Under the pieces are notes generated by a model. That model did not search any database and had not been told where the DNA came from. It saw only the letters and a program-made list of their open reading frames with translations. From the NCBI GenBank assembly GCA_035610365.1, contig CM069432.1:27404354-27468353 (forward strand): a stretch of 64,000 nucleotides of DNA, given 5' to 3'. This document shows, in pieces, positions 1 to 11,543 of the stretch (within the stretch, counting starts at the first letter, position 1; each line of letters starts with the position of its first letter). Position numbers and translations under genes: made by a program. This DNA comes from Aquatica leii. Taxonomy: Eukaryota > Arthropoda > Insecta > Coleoptera > Lampyridae.

Positions 1-1640
1 AAAACGCATTGGATTTTTGTTTAAATTAAAAGTATATTAAATATTTCGCCTTTTGAAACAAAACACTTTGTAAACGTGCATATTTTCAACAATAAAGATT
101 TTTTGCTTTTATTATTTATTTTGCAACTTTCAAGACAATGGTTTTCAAGCGCTGAATAACACCCACGAAAGAATTTAACAAACAGAAAACGAAAAAGTAC
201 AAAATTGCTAAATTCCAAAGCTTGAAAAAAATAATGCTGAACTTAAAATTTTCAGTCGTTATTCGTGCGAGTTTTTGATCATATTACTGCGACCCAGTCA
301 ATTTATCAAAACATTCTATATTGTAGTTATTACACAAACTTTAATTTTTTTTTAATATACGACTTATAATAGCTAACTACCAGCAGAATTATAAGAAAAT
401 CACAGTTGCAATCTTTCGATTTCAAGTTATCAATTATAAATTAAATTAAAATTAAAATTACGCAATGTAAAAAAAAACGAAAATTAATGCAATAAACAGA
501 ATTACGAAACATAATTGATTAAAGCACACCCCTAGCTAGAATTATGCAGAGAAAAAACCAGCTCACTCATAAAGCATAGAGTATAACAATGTTTATAATC
601 AAAAATTTATATCAATCAAACAAAGCACTAAAAACAGTAATTAAATCTGAGATTCTATAGCAGCACGTTAGAAGGAACCCTTACAATTAAAGAAGATCCA
701 ATAAGATGTTAATGTTAATTCAGGACTGCGGTGGTTTCTCGACGGCACTGCCGTCGATAAAGTCTGAAATTGACAGTATTCGATGTAAGAAATTTACTCG
801 CTCATTTTTACTTGGGTTGTCGATAACGGATAACAGCCACCATGTTGCTTCAATACTATAACATTTGGTTTAGCGAGTCGGCTAGGGTTGAAACGGCTCT
901 ATCAGCCGTTTATTAGTTAGAGACAAGTCTATTCCTTGTTGTTGAGAAATTTCTATATGGCAGTTGCGGCCATAAATTTGAAGAAACGAATGTCAAATAT
1001 CGTACTGAAAATCGTGTTTTACTTATGTTTATTGTGATAACTACTTTTTTTAATTCGTAACTTTTAACATTTTAAATCGTAGATCACGCTAAAGCTTTAC
1101 TTTCAGTCGTAACTTTTAAAGCATCGTAGCATCTATGTAATGCAGCTGTTGTGCGTACGCTGATCAATTACTTGTCGAGTTACTTTGAATCAATTTCATT
1201 AGTCATGCCAGAATTAAAGCCACAATCGTCGTACCTAAGCTTACATACGCATTTTGCCAATGATAATTACATAAGAGGTAGGAACTGCTGCTACTCGATA
1301 TCAAAAAGCCCAGGTGGGTACGTGTTTGATTAATTTCCTTGTTTACACGGTGATATTTAAGAACAATGATTGATTTGTAACACAACTGTAGGTAAGTTCA
1401 GCAGATGTGATCGCGTTCGAAATTACGGTGATTGTTAATATTTTTTTTATTTATTTCAAACTAAACAAACAAAACTGTCAGTTCGTTGATTATTTTGTGT
1501 ATTATTGAATTCTTTGCATTGTTAAAATTACTGTTACAAGAACGCTTGTTCACTATCTCGTTTGCTATCCACTTATTTAAAACTTTTATAATATTAATAC
1601 AAAAAAATATAAATTACAATCGCTCTATTGCTTTTGCTCG
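1..1640. other. AT-rich stretch without a recognisable gene
   Basis: No open frame here resembles a known protein and codon use looks random. Two short perfect inverted repeats stand out from the AT-rich background: 740-756 (7-bp arms, 3-base loop) and 891-911 (8-bp arms, 5-base loop). No function can be assigned. Confidence 0.6.
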
Positions 1641-1874
1641 TTTTTGTTTTTTTATCTCTATTCTGTTCACTTCGTAGTGGGTCCAGACGTACCATTGGTC
1701 TCTCCAAGCCGAGGATCTTGATTAGTATGAGGAGTGCCCCTAAGTATTTTTCTATATTTATTTCAGTTTCTCACGACATTGTAACTAGCCGTGGTGACAT
1801 GGTTGTTACCAACGGGGCCCACTGCAGGAAAAGTTTAATAACAAAGGACATCATTTAGAAAAAAAATGGTATAG

Positions 1875-2335
1875 TCACACGACTTTCCTATAAGAAATGA
1901 TGAAGCAATGTTTACAAGTTTTTTAAGGTTATCTGTCATAAAACCACTTTGAAGTGATATGTACACGTTTATATTGAGGTCCTAGCATGCTATAGTTTTT
2001 TTGAAATTTTTCTCCTCGATTTTATTAAGATATAACCGAAATATGGCAAATTGAGCGTACGTTGTCATATCGACTAACCCCTATATTTGTGCGCCTCGAT
2101 ATTGCTTTCCACTTTAGTAAATCAGTAAAAGTTATTATTTTTAACGTATCTTGCTTTCCCTTCAAGATATGCAAAACTGTTAAAAATGGCGGATACAACT
2201 ACTTCACTTCACCGAGAGAATATGAAAAGCCAGCTCCATACCAAATTTCAAGTCACTAGGAGTTTTTTTTGGTTTGAGAGTTATCGTGGGTACATCGTTA
2301 CACACACACAGGCACACACACCCAAATTTTTTTGT
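1875..2335 (+). repeat. Long interspersed repeat, copy A (inverted partner at 10318-10905)
   Basis: This stretch recurs in reverse orientation, diverged, at 10318-10905. Shared blocks include an end resembling ACTTTCCTATAAG, a block on growth of an AT-rich track around 1990-2060, and the block ending near the CA-rich run at 2300-2322. No protein-coding capacity is visible. The two copies form an inverted pair about 8 kb apart. The family is unassigned; it may be a nonautonomous DNA element or a fragment of a larger repeat. Confidence 0.6.
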
Positions 2336-2553
2336 CAACAATACATTTTTTTGATTCAAGAGACAATAAATCTCTACTAGAAGTCTAAACAACGTTAAAA
2401 GAATTTTAATCCTTATTCCCAAAATTACTTTAAAAAAAGATGCAATCCATTACTAATACGCTCAGATTCTTTTATACACTTCCCTTCAAAGATAGTTGCG
2501 ACCAAGTACACAGAGATGCAATCCACTAAGTGCACAGTATATTTACGCTTATA

Positions 2554-3585
2554 CAGGGTGTCCCACGAGGTACTGTACATACTGAAATGGTACGTTCCTT
2601 AGGTCAATTTAAGTAGAAAACGTCCTATAAACATAGGTCCAATTCGCCATAGTTACACAGATACAAGCGTTCAAAGTTTATAACTGATCACACATTTTTT
2701 GAAAATTAATTATTCTTAGTCAACTGGAAAACAAAAGCCGAACAATATGTCATTTATTGCTTTCTTTTCTACTAATGTCAAAGTCGATTTTATTAAATGA
2801 AGTGTAATTTAGATGCAAAATGCCTTCTCATTTTTCTAACGAAGAGTATGCTGATATCATTTACATTTATGGATTTTGTGATGGAAATGCGAGATCTGCC
2901 GTTAGGGAATATGAACGAAGATTTCCCAACAGGGGGGTGCCAAATCACCAAACCTTTTCTTCTGTGTTTCAACATGTCCAGACTCATGGTTCATTTGCAT
3001 CAGTTTCAACAAAATCTGACCGTCCTGCGCAGTTAAATGTGAATGAGCAGGAAAACATTCTACAGATGGTTGATCGGAGTCCAGGGTTGAGTACTAGAAG
3101 AATTTCTTTTCGAACGTAGGTTAGTATGGCGAACATTACATGATGGGCTTTTGTATCCCTATCACATACAACAGGTTCAGCATCTAGAACCTGGAGATTT
3201 TGCTGCCCGGTTGAATTTCTGCCACTGACTACAGGTAAATCCACAATTAGTTCCATTCATTTTATTTAGCGACGAGGCGCAATTTACTAGAGATGAAGTG
3301 AACAATACAAGTAATTCTCATTTGTGGTCATATCAAAATCCACATGACACAACATTTATTATTTATTAATACCGAAGGAGGTCATTTTGAGCATTTGATG
3401 TGTTTTTTTTTTATTTTCTGTTTTCAATAATAATAATTTTGAAAAAAAGTGTGAGCTTTGAACTTTGAACGCTTGTATCTATGTAACTATGGCGAATTGG
3501 ACCTATGTTTATAGGACGTTTTCTACTTAAACTGACCTAAGGAACATACCATTTCAGTATGTACAGTACCTCGTGGTACACCCTG
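2554..3585 (+). mobile_element. Tc1/mariner-superfamily element, internally deleted
   Basis: The ends are inverted repeats of about 130 bp beginning CAGGGTGTNCCACGAGG, and TA lies immediately outside both ends (2552-2553 and 3586-3587), the expected target duplication of this superfamily. Inside is a transposase relic on the + strand that stops after the first catalytic segment, so the copy is a deletion derivative. The inverted repeats are highly similar to each other, so it may once have been mobilised by an intact relative. Confidence 0.85.
2820..3369 (+). pseudogene. mariner-like transposase remnant (N-terminal HTH and first DDE segment)
   Basis: The frame from ATG 2820 to 3119 encodes about 99 residues of the helix-turn-helix region (DUF4817-like) found in insect mariner transposases, with the sequence NRGVPNHQTFSSVF. 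The frame then shifts; 3123-3369 continues with HDGLLYPYHIQQVQ and the first catalytic segment ILFSDEAQF, interrupted by one stop in the FCH*LQ segment. It breaks off after NPHDT, so the second and third catalytic acidic residues are gone. Frameshift, stop and deletion together rule out activity. Family assignment rests on motif order and the flanking inverted repeats. Confidence 0.8.
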
Positions 3586-3810
3586 TATAATAAAAACAAT
3601 TGATTTGTAGTTTTTAGAACAATGTTTCTATTAACACGACAAATAACGACAATATTCCTGGTAGTAGTTTAAGAGCTTACTCGTTCCAAAACATCTTCAA
3701 TTGTAGAACAAAAAACTTTTTTTCAAAATATTAATACAGCTTTGTCCAAATTTAGACATTTACATGTAATCACAGATGCTGTAGTTTTAGACAAATCTAA
3801 GAAACCAAAG

Positions 3811-4524
3811 CAGGGTTCCCAGCAAGTTAATAAAATCAAATTTCCTGACTTTTCCCGGTTTTCCCTGACTAAATCTTTTATTTTTCCAGGTGTTTTACCA
3901 GTATCGTAGGTATGTAATATGGTAGTTACAAAATAGTAATTGGAAACTTTTCATTATTAGAACGTACAAAACAATAATAAACAATATAAGTTAAATTAGA
4001 TGCAAAACTGTTAAAGAGAAAAAAAAGCATTTAGAAACTTTTGATTTTTCGACAATGAACTTTCAAAGTGGTTAAAAATAACTATAACTAAAAAGTTTCT
4101 ACTCTAATCGTATTAGTTATCTTTGGTATTAGTGTCACAAATAAACGTTGCGTAGTATTACACAAATTCAGAAACATTGGTGGACATATTTTGCTTTGAG
4201 ATGCATAAAAAAACATGCTTATAAACAGAAAAATGAAACGTACGCCAGTTATAAATTCTAATTCCGTCATAATCAAATTAAGTTGAGGTATAAATAAATA
4301 CAGAAGTTGATTTCGACTAGCGGTCTTCTCGAATGAAACTGTTTATATGACAAGCAAAATAGAGATAAATATAATGGAGGGAGGGATCACATAAAATTCG
4401 CAAAATTGAAAAATTTCACTGACTTCGTGAAACAATTGCATGTTTGCCCTGACTTTTTCATGATTTCCCTGACTATTTTTTATTCCCTGACATTTCCCGT
4501 TTTTCCAGGTCGCTGAGAACCCTG
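3811..4524. mobile_element. Nonautonomous DNA transposon with CAGGGTTC termini
   Basis: The ends are inverted: CAGGGTTCCCAGC at 3811 and the complement of CAGGGTTCTCAGCG at 4524. Both ends carry short sub-repeats of the CCCTGAC / TTTCCC type within about 100 bp. A direct CAAAG lies outside each end (3806-3810, 4525-4529) and may be part of a target duplication. No transposase frame is present. The terminus resembles hAT-type nonautonomous elements, which is an inference. Confidence 0.7.
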
Positions 4525-4675
4525 CAAAGTAAAAGTGATAGTAATGACAAAAAAACAAGCGATGAACGTCAACAGTAAAACAAAGCGCACCAAGATACGT
4601 AAATAAAAAAATACGTTTCTCTTTTTTGTTAACAATTAAAGTAAGGTTACATATACTAGTATTTCAAATAACGTG

Positions 4676-5510
4676 TGCAGAATGCATATTACTAAGGATT
4701 GTAAGGAAAACACATTTGCAAAAGCTAAATGTGCAAACTGCAAAGAAGCACGCCCCGCCAACCCTACAAGAAAACAAATGAAACAACCTAAGAACAACTA
4801 ATACTCAAGAAACTGCATCAATAAAAAACCAACAGAGTTTACCAACGTTACTTGTAGCTATCCTCGCTACGGTAAATAACAAGACACCAACCTGAACGCA
4901 ATAAACAAAACATTGCAAACAATTTTTGGAAAACTAGAAAAGCAAGAAAACTTCATAAGATCTATTCTAACTAGAGCTGGAAAATAAAAATATGGCCACG
5001 CCTAAAACTATGAAATAAAAATGGCTAGAATGGATTTAGAGTAGAAGAGCGTATTCAAGTAAACGTTCCACAAACAACAATTAAGCAGATTGACGAGTGA
5101 CGAGGAAGCAGAGCTGTTTGTAACCGTAAGGAAAACAATTGGCGTAAACTACCCTAACGAAATCTTTGTCTTAGCAAAACGAGAAGCACGTAGAACATAG
5201 CAACAATAACCAAAACTCTGGCAGACAAAACGCTGCTATACAGGCTAAACCAAAAGAGAATGAAATAAAAATTAAGTTAAAAATGAAACGTTAACTGATC
5301 TCCTAAAGGGACACTCTCTAGAAAGCCACATTATCTTAACCGGCCAATTCGTAAGGATGATAGTGGATGGGCAAGAACAGATGAAGAAAAATCAGAATAT
5401 TTGCTGAACACCTAGCGAATACTTTTTAACCACACCCAGCTGATAGTAATGGGAACCTACCGGAGATAAACATCAAAAAGGACTCGGGGTTCTCTTCTTC
5501 CTAAATTGGG
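4676..5510 (+). pseudogene. Degenerate jockey-like LINE (ORF1 zinc knuckle and pol scraps)
   Basis: At 4676-4801 the frame reads a Cys/His knuckle pattern, CRMHITKDC then KAKCANCKEARPANP, as in the nucleic-acid-binding ORF1 of jockey-type LINEs, and ends at a stop. Around 5090-5215 a second frame reads LTSDEEAELFVTVRK. At about 5335-5490 two frames carry RKDDSGWARTDEEKSEY and FAEHLANTF, resembling the segment between endonuclease and reverse transcriptase. Multiple stops and frame changes make this a fossil. No RT catalytic motif is left. Confidence 0.65.
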
Positions 5511-5552
5511 TCAACTCATAAATAGGTGAAGGATGTCATTCCTTTTCAATAT

Positions 5553-5669
5553 GACGGCGTTTATAGCATTCCTTGCTCTTGTGAGCTGGCATACATAACA
5601 AAAACGGGTAAAAGCGTTGGAATTCGTATTAGAGAGCATCAAAGATGTAATTTTGGCTACTGTCTCTAA
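5553..5669 (+). pseudogene. Penelope-like element, GIY-YIG nuclease fragment
   Basis: The frame reads DGVYSIPCSCELAYI followed by TKTGKSVGIRIREHQ. This is the GIY-YIG endonuclease core typical of the C-terminus of Penelope-like retroelements (GVYKI-C-C-G-YIG-T-RS--R--EH). The usual YIG is altered to YIT and the frame ends at 5667-5669, so it is nonfunctional. Similar fragments lie at 8188-8345, 17555-18050 (minus strand) and 60703-60900. Confidence 0.8.
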
Positions 5670-5838
5670 TTACTATAAGCGATAACTAAGAAAATCGATT
5701 GAATTATTTAAAAATCCTTTCATTATTAGCCGAGGTTCTAATTTTCTTTACCGGAAATTTGAAAACCAGTTTTTTCGATCAGAGGCTGGTCTATAAAACC
5801 AAGACTTCACGCTGCAACCAATCAGTTTATTCGCGGCT

Positions 5839-5870
5839 CTGAAGATGTCCACTGCGATGTATGACGAAAA
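5839..5870 (+). ncRNA. Decayed hammerhead-like motif downstream of a Penelope fragment
   Basis: CTGAAGA at 5839-5845 and GAAAA at 5866-5870 stand at the spacing of the two conserved core boxes of a hammerhead ribozyme, which Penelope-like elements are known to carry. Only three base pairs of stem II (GTC/GAC) are left between them. It lies about 170 bp after the GIY-YIG fragment. The assignment rests on context and is weak. Confidence 0.2.
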
Positions 5871-5960
5871 CTCAGCTTGGATGATAACGACAACACGGGA
5901 ATTATCCAGAATGGAAAATTGTAATACAAATGCAACCTAATTCCACTACAGAGAACCAGT

Positions 5961-7800
5961 ATTATACAAGTTAAAGAGAAAACAATGCCAACTTAATCCA
6001 GTTGACAATGTAAAAATAATAAAGAATCGAAAATATTTCAAAAACCACCACCCAAAAAACTGTTAAAACCAAAAGAGAATAAAACCCTGCATTAGCGGCG
6101 TAGCCAGACGATGGGCTCAGAGCCCCTTGCGAAAGTGAGAAAAACGTTATAAATTTTGGTTTCGATATTGAAACTATTCATTTTGTTGAAATTATTTTAG
6201 AAAATCTGCATACCATTGCATGTATGTCAAAAATAAAGAAATAAACTCAAAAACTTTAATAAGTTTAAAATATTTGTTTACTATAATTCAAGTCTGGAAA
6301 AGTTTCTAGAACGTTTCCTTCAACAGCGTATTTCTCGTACTTACAACTTGAAATTAAAAAAAACAGGATTAATTTCCCTTCAAAACGCGCATCAATAAAA
6401 ATTTAAGGCGTTTCAACATTGTATACTGTTGAGCTAAAGCTCTTAATTACAAGAAAGATTGAAATTTAGAATGTACCCACAACGTACATAAATAACTAAA
6501 AACCCTTATTCACAATCTTTTGTCGCTAGAGAAGTTCTAACTAACAATCTAATCTTTTACACGTATTTGTTTACAAGAGATGCTTTTCATATTCCCTTTG
6601 ATTACAATAAAGATTTAGAACAAACGGATTCTGATAGTAATTTTATCTTTATAATAAACTTTTGTAGCAACGCAGTAACTCATTAAGCTAAACCGAACAC
6701 TTCCCATTGGTGAGAATTCAATTTCATAAAAGCAAATTTAAATTTAATATGAACTTTCACAGGTCGCCAACTTAAATTTGGTTTTGGAACAATTCAGCAC
6801 TTTGAGTTTAATTTTCAAATTATTAAAATTTAAAAAGTATTTAATACGCGAAAATACAAACAGTATGTACCTATATTTAAATTATGATAAAGTAAATCCT
6901 TTGCAAATTTAATGCTTGAATTATATACTCAAAGGTAATATTCATGTTACATTGAAAAATAAATAACCAGAAAAAGATAGAAGTTATTTTTAAAATTCAT
7001 GACATAAAAAACGTCCTTTTTTCAGTAATGTAAATTTGTTTATTAAATAAAATTATTTTTGAAGTTTTATTCAAGAAAATGTAAGAAAAGGGTTGTTAAT
7101 ATAGTTAAGAGTATTCAAAACACGCACATAATTTAAAAAATGCAACGTTTTTCCGCAACTAGAAAAGTAGAAAACAAAGAAAATAAACATTATTTTCTAT
7201 TTTCAACGAAATGATTAATGCTTGTTTACTTGCTTATAAGTGCATGTAACACACTGATATATTTTTACATATCGGATGACAAAAAAGATAAATCAATGCT
7301 GTGATAATCTATCTTTGCTTTATACTACAACAGGATCAATATCAAAATTTTGGTATTCACCACAACGATTTAATTTTATTCAATTTATTGAAATAACCCC
7401 GAAATGAAACCCAAGATAATAATAAGCAGATTCGAACAGAAACGTAAAGTTTAAAAACAGAAAGCATATTTCTCATAAACAACAATAATTATTGAAAGCG
7501 TTGATTACAAATTTAAGCTTCTACAAATGTACTGAAATTCACCTGTCAAACAGGATACAAGTAAATTCGATTCAGTTAGTTGTTTACATAAAAAAGTGTC
7601 GTTTAGTTAATTCTAAAATTGTGTCACTAGGTCTTTCAATACATTGCATCAAAGCATTATAAAAACATAGAAGAAAACTCCAACCACACGTGCAGCAAAA
7701 AAAAACTCTCCAAAAACATGACAAATTAGAAATTACCAGAGAGACAAAATATAAATCTAGAGAACACAATCTAAGCTACAAACAAATCTCTAAAACATTA
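5961..7800. other. AT-rich stretch, nothing recognised
   Basis: No protein similarity, RNA gene or terminal repeat pair was recognised. A CAGTGGCGTAGCC-like end motif near 6090-6115 could be the stub of a DNA transposon, but no partner end was found. Confidence 0.5.
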
Positions 7801-7806
7801 TAAATA

Positions 7807-7995
7807 ATACAGGGTAAGTCAATAGTGTGTCAAAGTAAAATATCTCGCTTATTATACAAAATTTAAAAAAAATATTTATAAAAGTTGCAGGGTCCTTAAA
7901 GTTTTACATTTTAAAATAATTTTCAACTATACAGGAAATTCCATAACATCAGGACAACACAAACCTACATTCTTTTAAATAAAACACCCTGTACA
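7807..7995. repeat. Short dispersed repeat with ACAGGGT ends
   Basis: This interval begins ATACAGGGTAAGTCAATAG and ends AACACCCTGTAC, so the outer 7-8 bases are inverted. A related start occurs at 41411 (ATACAGGGTAAAATAACC). It has no coding capacity and resembles a miniature inverted-repeat element. The short ends make the assignment tentative. Confidence 0.4.
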
Positions 7996-8187
7996 TTAAT
8001 ACGTTTTTGGAATCTTCTTGCGGTTTACTTAACAATGATAAGGTTAGGCACTTTAAGTTAGTCTTTATATAATTATAAGCAGTTTTAAAATTTTTCTTCC
8101 AAATTTATGATTTCCAAGAATGACATGCTTTTGAGAAACAAAATCTTATATCAAAATGATAGCTAAATATATATATATCTATATAAT

Positions 8188-8345
8188 AAAATAGAAAAAC
8201 ATCCATGTAATATGAACCGAGAAGACGGTTTAAGACTCAGCAAATCTTGGCTACCAGTATTACACCCTCTAAGACAAAGATCAACCTTCTTGGAAAAGAC
8301 ACAAACTCTTCCTCCGAGGAATAACGAAGTAAGTCAAGTTATAAC
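8188..8345 (+). pseudogene. Penelope-like element, C-terminal tail after GIY-YIG
   Basis: Translation from 8188 gives KIEKHPCN then MNREDGLRLSKSWLPVL. IEKHPCN matches the segment following the nuclease domain in the minus-strand Penelope relic at 17555-18050, and the NREDG-LRLS--W-P-L pattern is typical of Penelope tails. The nuclease itself is missing. The fragment runs without a gap into mariner-derived sequence at 8400. Confidence 0.7.
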
Positions 8346-8399
8346 AGAAAGTGAAAGTTACACACTGATCCTATCCATCATCATCATCTTAATACTATA

Positions 8400-8651
8400 T
8401 TCCCACAAAGATGGGTTGGGAGAAGCTGTCTAACTGAATGGCCTCCACAATCATCTGACTTGTCCAAAATAGAATTTTTTCTACGGGGTTACGTTAAAGA
8501 TGTAGTTTATCTAGATGATGATATGAGAGATGATATGAAAAATAGAATTACACAAATGTTTCAAAATATTCAACCCAACACATTGAGAAATGTTAGTGCT
8601 TCCCTTAAAGATCGATGTATCAATTCCGGTGGGGGTCACAGAATTATTTAA
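8400..8651 (+). pseudogene. mariner-like transposase, C-terminal remnant
   Basis: In the frame starting 8400 the sequence reads WVGRSCLTEWPPQSSDLSK then FFLRGYVKDVVYL and NIQPNTLRNVSASL, ending at the stop 8649-8651. This is the last catalytic block and C-terminal helix region of a DD41D-type mariner transposase. The normal PLD or PCD catalytic position reads SKI-E, so the aspartate is lost. The N-terminal two thirds are absent. The element is dead and 5' truncated against the Penelope fragment. Confidence 0.75.
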
Positions 8652-9004
8652 TTTTGCTCCAAAACGACAAAATCGGTTGCAATCGATGTAGGCGCGCGCG
8701 GACGACAGGGGCCGTCGGAACATCTTATTCAAAATAACATTTAAGTAATGAAGTGATCAATTTACGTTTAATTAATTCTACTTAAGTGTGAAGAAGATGA
8801 TTTTACATCTTTTTTAGGTAGATACAAAGGGACAGAAGACATCAGTAGTGCATTAACGCAAAGCTCCGAAAGAGGCATCCTGTACCTACGTGAGTGGTTC
8901 GAAAAAATATTCTTTCGAGTTTAGAGAATAACAATGTCAATGTAAACCCTCTACTAAATTTAGGAGTAATTTAATACTAAAGTTAAAATTCGCGTACTAT
9001 GAAT

Positions 9005-9217
9005 TAGGCCGGCGTGACCTTTTGCGGGACCGGATTCAAAAATTTTGCGGAGCCTGAATACACATTGAAGTCCTATGCTTTTGTGATTAAAAAAAATTAA
9101 TTGGAAACCAAAAAAAAACCTCCATTTAATAATTGGGTAATTTTCGTGGAACGCGAGGTCTCTCAAAACACAGGACCTGGTTGGTAAACGCGCTGAACCT
9201 GCCTTGCGCCGGCCCTG
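9005..9217. mobile_element. Short nonautonomous DNA element with GGCCGGCG ends
   Basis: TAGGCCGGCGTGACC at the left and the complement of CAGGGCCGGCGCAAGG at the right form short inverted ends about 210 bp apart. The interior shares the phrase TTTTGCGGAGCCT with the hAT-like element at 56344-56754, which suggests a related family. No target duplication is preserved and there is no coding sequence. Confidence 0.5.
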
Positions 9218-9256
9218 TATATTAAAGCATGAAATGGGAAGCCAGCAACGCCGTCA

Positions 9257-10905
9257 AGTTTTTACTTTCCTATAAGGAAAGTATAGCGATCGCAATTGTT
9301 TTTCCAAAAATTTTTATTGCATAATTTTCCGTTTCAAGGTCTCCTGAATCGGAAAAATGTATTTTTGATCAAAAAAATGTCTTATAGAGTTAATTCTTCC
9401 TAACAATTTACTCAAATAAAAAAAATTTCTAACATTAACAATTTATTAGATATTTGATTTATAATTTAAAGTAAATCCTAGGTTCGAATCCTACATACGA
9501 CGATTTTTTTGACTTGTTTATACCGTGTGTCCCGGAAATTTTGAACCATACAGATTAACATAGGGAATTTGAAAATTTCGATTTATATGTCCCCAATGTG
9601 TACGGATGTAAAGAACATATGAGTAGGGCACTTTGATGTAGTGACATCAATCGCACGACTGCTATAATATTGCCGCGATGTACGAAGGTTCAAATCCCAA
9701 TGCGGTTTGTTTTTTTTAAATTATATTATTATTTTAAATTAACGACGATTAATTTTTATCAGTAAAGAGACATAACTAAACATGTTAAATGTTTTTATTA
9801 AAGTCATAATGGATTTAGTCGGCAATATAAATTAAATTAATTTGACAATTGTAAAACTAAGGTAACTAAAAACAATAACTATAAGGGAACTAGATAATTG
9901 GCGCAAGTTTATTTAGCTACATACATCATTTGCTTGAAAAAAAACTACCATAAAAACTCTAGACGTAGCTTAAGTGTAATTACACTTAACGGCGATATTA
10001 TCGCAATCGTACGATTGATGTTACTACACCAAAGTGACTATTACTGATACATTGTTTACATCTGTATTTTAAACTAAGCGTTTTACCACGCGATACATTT
10101 TAGGAAATATTTTTGATATTTTTTAATAAATTTTAAAAATTATCACGCAAAACGTTCTCTGGTACACATTGTCATATGTTCTGATACTGGAAATATCTTA
10201 AAAACACTTTGGGGACATATAAATCAAAATTTTTAAATTTCCCATGTTAATCTGTATGCTTTAGAATTTCCGGGACACACGATATACGGAGTGCTGCATC
10301 TTATTTAAATTATCTTTGGATGTACCCACAATAACTCTCGAAGTAACTTGAAATTTGGTATGAAGCTGTCTTTTTATAGTCTCTTTGCTTTGTCAAAAGA
10401 TGGGTTTGATAAAGAAACCAGAAGTGGATGTATCCGTCATTTTTAACAGTTTTTCTTATATAAATTTGTACGTATGTAAATAACTCGAATTATTTTTAGA
10501 GTTTCTTATAGAGATAATTCTTTCTAACAATTTATTAAAATAAAAATGTTTCTAACGTATTAGATATTTTATTTATAATTTAAAATAAATTCAGAAATAT
10601 AATATAAGTTAGAATCCTGCCTGGAACGATTTAAAAAAAAATTCTATATCTTGAATAGAAAGCAAGATACGTTAAAATAATAATCTTTACTGAAGGGAAA
10701 CCAATATTAAGGCGCACAAATATAGAGGTTATTTAATATGACAACATAAGCTCAATTTACCATATTTCGGTTATATCTTAATGAAATCGAGAAGAAAAAT
10801 TTCAAAAAAATTATAGCATGCTAGGAAATCAATACAAACGGGTACATATCACTTCATGTCTTTATGACATCATTGCTTATAGGAAAGTCGTGTGGTGACC
10901 ACACT
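9257..10905 (-). repeat. Long interspersed repeat, copy B, composite
   Basis: 10318-10905 is the reverse complement of the repeat at 1875-2335, including the end CTATAGGAAAGTCGTGTG-like block. 9257-9515 belongs to the same family: its AT-rich block (9380-9515) is repeated directly at 10505-10640. A hairpin-type element occupies 9524-10281. The repeat is therefore interrupted and partly duplicated. No coding capacity is visible. Confidence 0.5.
9524..10281. mobile_element. Nonautonomous element with about 150-bp terminal inverted repeats
   Basis: The ends CGTGTGTCCCGGAAATT (9524) and its complement (10281) begin inverted repeats that stay recognisable for about 150 bp, past the block CACTTTGATGTAGTGACATC, whose complement is at 10011-10033. 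TATAC flanks the left end and ATATAC the right. The structure would fold into a long imperfect hairpin. No transposase is encoded, so it needed a partner in trans. Confidence 0.7.
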
Positions 10906-11543
10906 AGTTTTTTTAGTTGGGTGAGCACAAATTGGTACAACGTTTTTGGATTGGGCACATTCATTTGCGTAAAAATAATATTTTGAATTTGAGGTTTAAA
11001 ACATAATGAGATTATTTAAATTTTCTAATAAAATTCATTTTATTCAAAAATTGTTTTTTCTAACTTAGGTGGGCATACTAGTAAACAGGGTGGGCATGTT
11101 CCCACTCCCTGGCGCCGTCACTGTAGAAAATACAAATTTTCTGTGCATATTCATTTGTCCTAAGAATTCAATTTAAAAAAGAAAAATTTTCCAGAAAAAG
11201 TGGAGAGTCCAATTAATATAATCTTCAAAAATTTTCACACAGTGCCATTCAATCTCAAATTTTTTTGGTGGCCAGAGAGCTTGAACTATCACCAGAAGTT
11301 CACAAGACTTGATCACAAATGAGCGTAAAAAAATAAAAAATTTTGTTTCCACAAAGCATTTTCTGAAAAACTCAGGACTAAAGGAAAATTTTCGGGACTC
11401 TGTTTAAAGACACTTTCGGGTTAGATAGACTCAAATTTTCTGAGAACGCTCATTTGCCGTGAGCATGCAATCACAGAAAAAAATTAACAGCATATGCAAT
11501 AAAAAATAAAAACGATACTTCAGCTATTCAAGCTGCAAAAAAT

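Noticed and set aside
2300-2322. CA-rich microsatellite
   Set aside because: Too short and imperfect to list separately; it is part of the repeat at 1875.
9478-9495. GGTTCGAATCC, a tRNA T-arm or B-box sequence
   Set aside because: No A box, acceptor stem or anticodon arm is found upstream; it sits inside an AT-rich repeat. The similar GGTTCAAATCCC at about 9688 fails for the same reason.
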